In this document: in pieces, positions 5,273 to 5,954 of the stretch | How the letters are laid out: each line of letters opens with the position of its first letter | How positions within the stretch are numbered: the first letter of the stretch is position 1 | NCBI GenBank assembly: GCA_029858755.1 | Contig: JAOUEK010000143.1 | Coordinates: forward strand, 1 to 5,954 | Direction of reading: 5' to 3' | From: Thermoleophilia bacterium | GTDB lineage: Bacteria > Actinomycetota > Thermoleophilia > Gaiellales > Gaiellaceae | Length of the DNA stretch: 5,954 nt | Notes under the pieces: generated by a model | What the model was told of the DNA's origin: nothing | What the model saw: the letters and a program-made list of their open reading frames with translations, nothing else | Databases searched by the model: none | Made by a program: the position numbers and the translations under genes

Positions 5273-5954
5273 GCTGCTCGTCTGGCCCGCGCTGATCGCG
5301 TACGGCGAGGCGGCGGTCGCGTACGCCGGTGGGCTGCGCGGCAGGGGGCGGGCAGTTCGCCTCGGCATCTGGGGCGTGCGTGTCGGCTGGGTCGCCCAGA
5401 CGGCCCTCCTGGCCGTGCAGGCCGTCTCCAGCGACGGCTTCCCGTGGGGCACCTGGGCCGGCGCGCTGAACCTCTTCTCCTGGCTCGTCGTCAGCGCCTA
5501 CCTGATCTGGGGGTGCCGACCCCGGTACCGGATGCTCGGCCTCGTGGTGATGCCCGTCGCCGCGGGCCTGCTCCTGCTGGCCTGGGCCGGCGGCGGCACC
5601 GCGGCGCAACAGGTCGACGACGCCGGCGTGACGCTCGCGGTTCACGCCGGGCTGATGCTCGTCGGCTTCGCCGCCTTCACCGTCGCGGGCGGGATGGCCG
5701 CGATCTACCTGTGGGAGGAGCGCCGCCTCAAGCGGCGAGACGCCCGGGTGCTGCGCCTGCGGCTGCCGCCGCTCGAGGCGCTCGACCGGCTCTCGTCCAG
5801 GGTCGCGCTGGTCGGCCTCGTCTTCCTGGCTGCGGGGATCGTGGTCGGGCTCACGACCCTCGACTGGGGGGACGTCGACGCGGCGATGGGCGTCACGATC
5901 GCCGTCTTCGCCCTCTATGCGGGCCTGCTCGTGCTGCGCCGCGAGGCGGGGCTC
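5265..5954 (+). CDS. CcsA/HemX-like cytochrome c assembly membrane protein, 3' end beyond the window
   Basis: The frame from ATG 5265 stays open for 230 codons to the window edge without a stop. The product is a multi-pass membrane protein with hydrophobic segments near residues 4-22, 36-54, 64-82, 92-108, 121-149, 178-197 and 206-225. The pattern fits the CcsA/HemX family: GWVAQTALLAVQA (41-53), DGFPWGTWAGALNLFSW (57-73, equivalent to the family region after helix 2), and VHAGLMLVGFAAFTVAGG followed by YLWEERRLKRR (126-158, His127). CcsA proteins present haem for attachment to apocytochrome c; HemX proteins are associated with haem synthesis and affect glutamyl-tRNA reductase levels in Bacillus. 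The segment where CcsA carries its Trp-rich WGxYWxWD motif reads LTTLDWGDVDAAM, so the motif is missing. A gene symbol is withheld because ccsA and hemX cannot be told apart here. Confidence 0.85.
   Translation, partial: MAELLVWPALIAYGEAAVAYAGGLRGRGRAVRLGIWGVRVGWVAQTALLAVQAVSSDGFPWGTWAGALNLFSWLVVSAYLIWGCRPRYRMLGLVVMPVAAGLLLLAWAGGGTAAQQVDDAGVTLAVHAGLMLVGFAAFTVAGGMAAIYLWEERRLKRRDARVLRLRLPPLEALDRLSSRVALVGLVFLAAGIVVGLTTLDWGDVDAAMGVTIAVFALYAGLLVLRREAGL

Noticed and set aside
5190..5645. Antisense frame of 151 residues opposite ccmD and the HemX-like gene
   Set aside because: No motif; the sense strand carries a membrane protein with family features over the same bases.

Overview
The window is a high-GC bacterial segment with strongly G/C-biased third codon positions and frequent GTG starts. 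All genes lie on the + strand. This composition, the futalosine-type UbiA prenyltransferase and a ccmABC(D)–HemX-like operon fit a high-GC Actinobacteriota-type organism, possibly class Thermoleophilia. That placement is inference from composition and family resemblance; no phylogenetic marker is present. The region reads as core respiratory and cofactor metabolism. I see no phage, transposon, CRISPR or RNA gene.

Left block (bases 2-2998): the 3' part of an NAD(P)-dependent aldehyde dehydrogenase gene runs into moaC, a moaB/mogA-type gene and a UbiA-family prenyltransferase gene (best fit mqnP). The three junctions are 4-base stop/start overlaps (ATGA, GTGA, GTGA), so these genes are probably one translationally coupled operon. 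moaC and mogA serve two separate steps of molybdenum cofactor synthesis. The prenyltransferase attaches the isoprenoid tail in menaquinone synthesis. Cofactor and quinone supply for (an)aerobic respiration is the common theme.

Intergenic gap (2999-3200): the only non-coding stretch, about 200 bases. It holds a GC-rich terminator-like inverted repeat just after the prenyltransferase, an imperfect tandem 11-base repeat, a TANNNT-like -10 element and a hairpin close to where a transcript would begin. It plausibly separates two operons.

Right block (3201-5954): ccmA, ccmB, ccmC, a 51-residue ccmD-like gene, and the start of a CcsA/HemX-like multi-pass membrane protein gene that runs off the right end. 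CcmA and CcmB form the ABC module that drives haem release. CcmC handles haem in the membrane and CcmD is its small partner. The fifth gene belongs to the CcsA/HemX branch rather than being ccmE, so the locus looks like a mix of System I (Ccm) and System II (CcsA/ResC-like) parts, or a ccm operon running into a haem-biosynthesis (hemX-hemA-like) operon. Genes beyond the edge would decide this.

I found no clearly novel system. The points most worth a second look are the mixed cytochrome c maturation layout, the missing tryptophan-rich motif in the HemX-like protein, a perfect 10-base-arm inverted repeat inside the aldehyde dehydrogenase gene, and the shortened MoaC tail.
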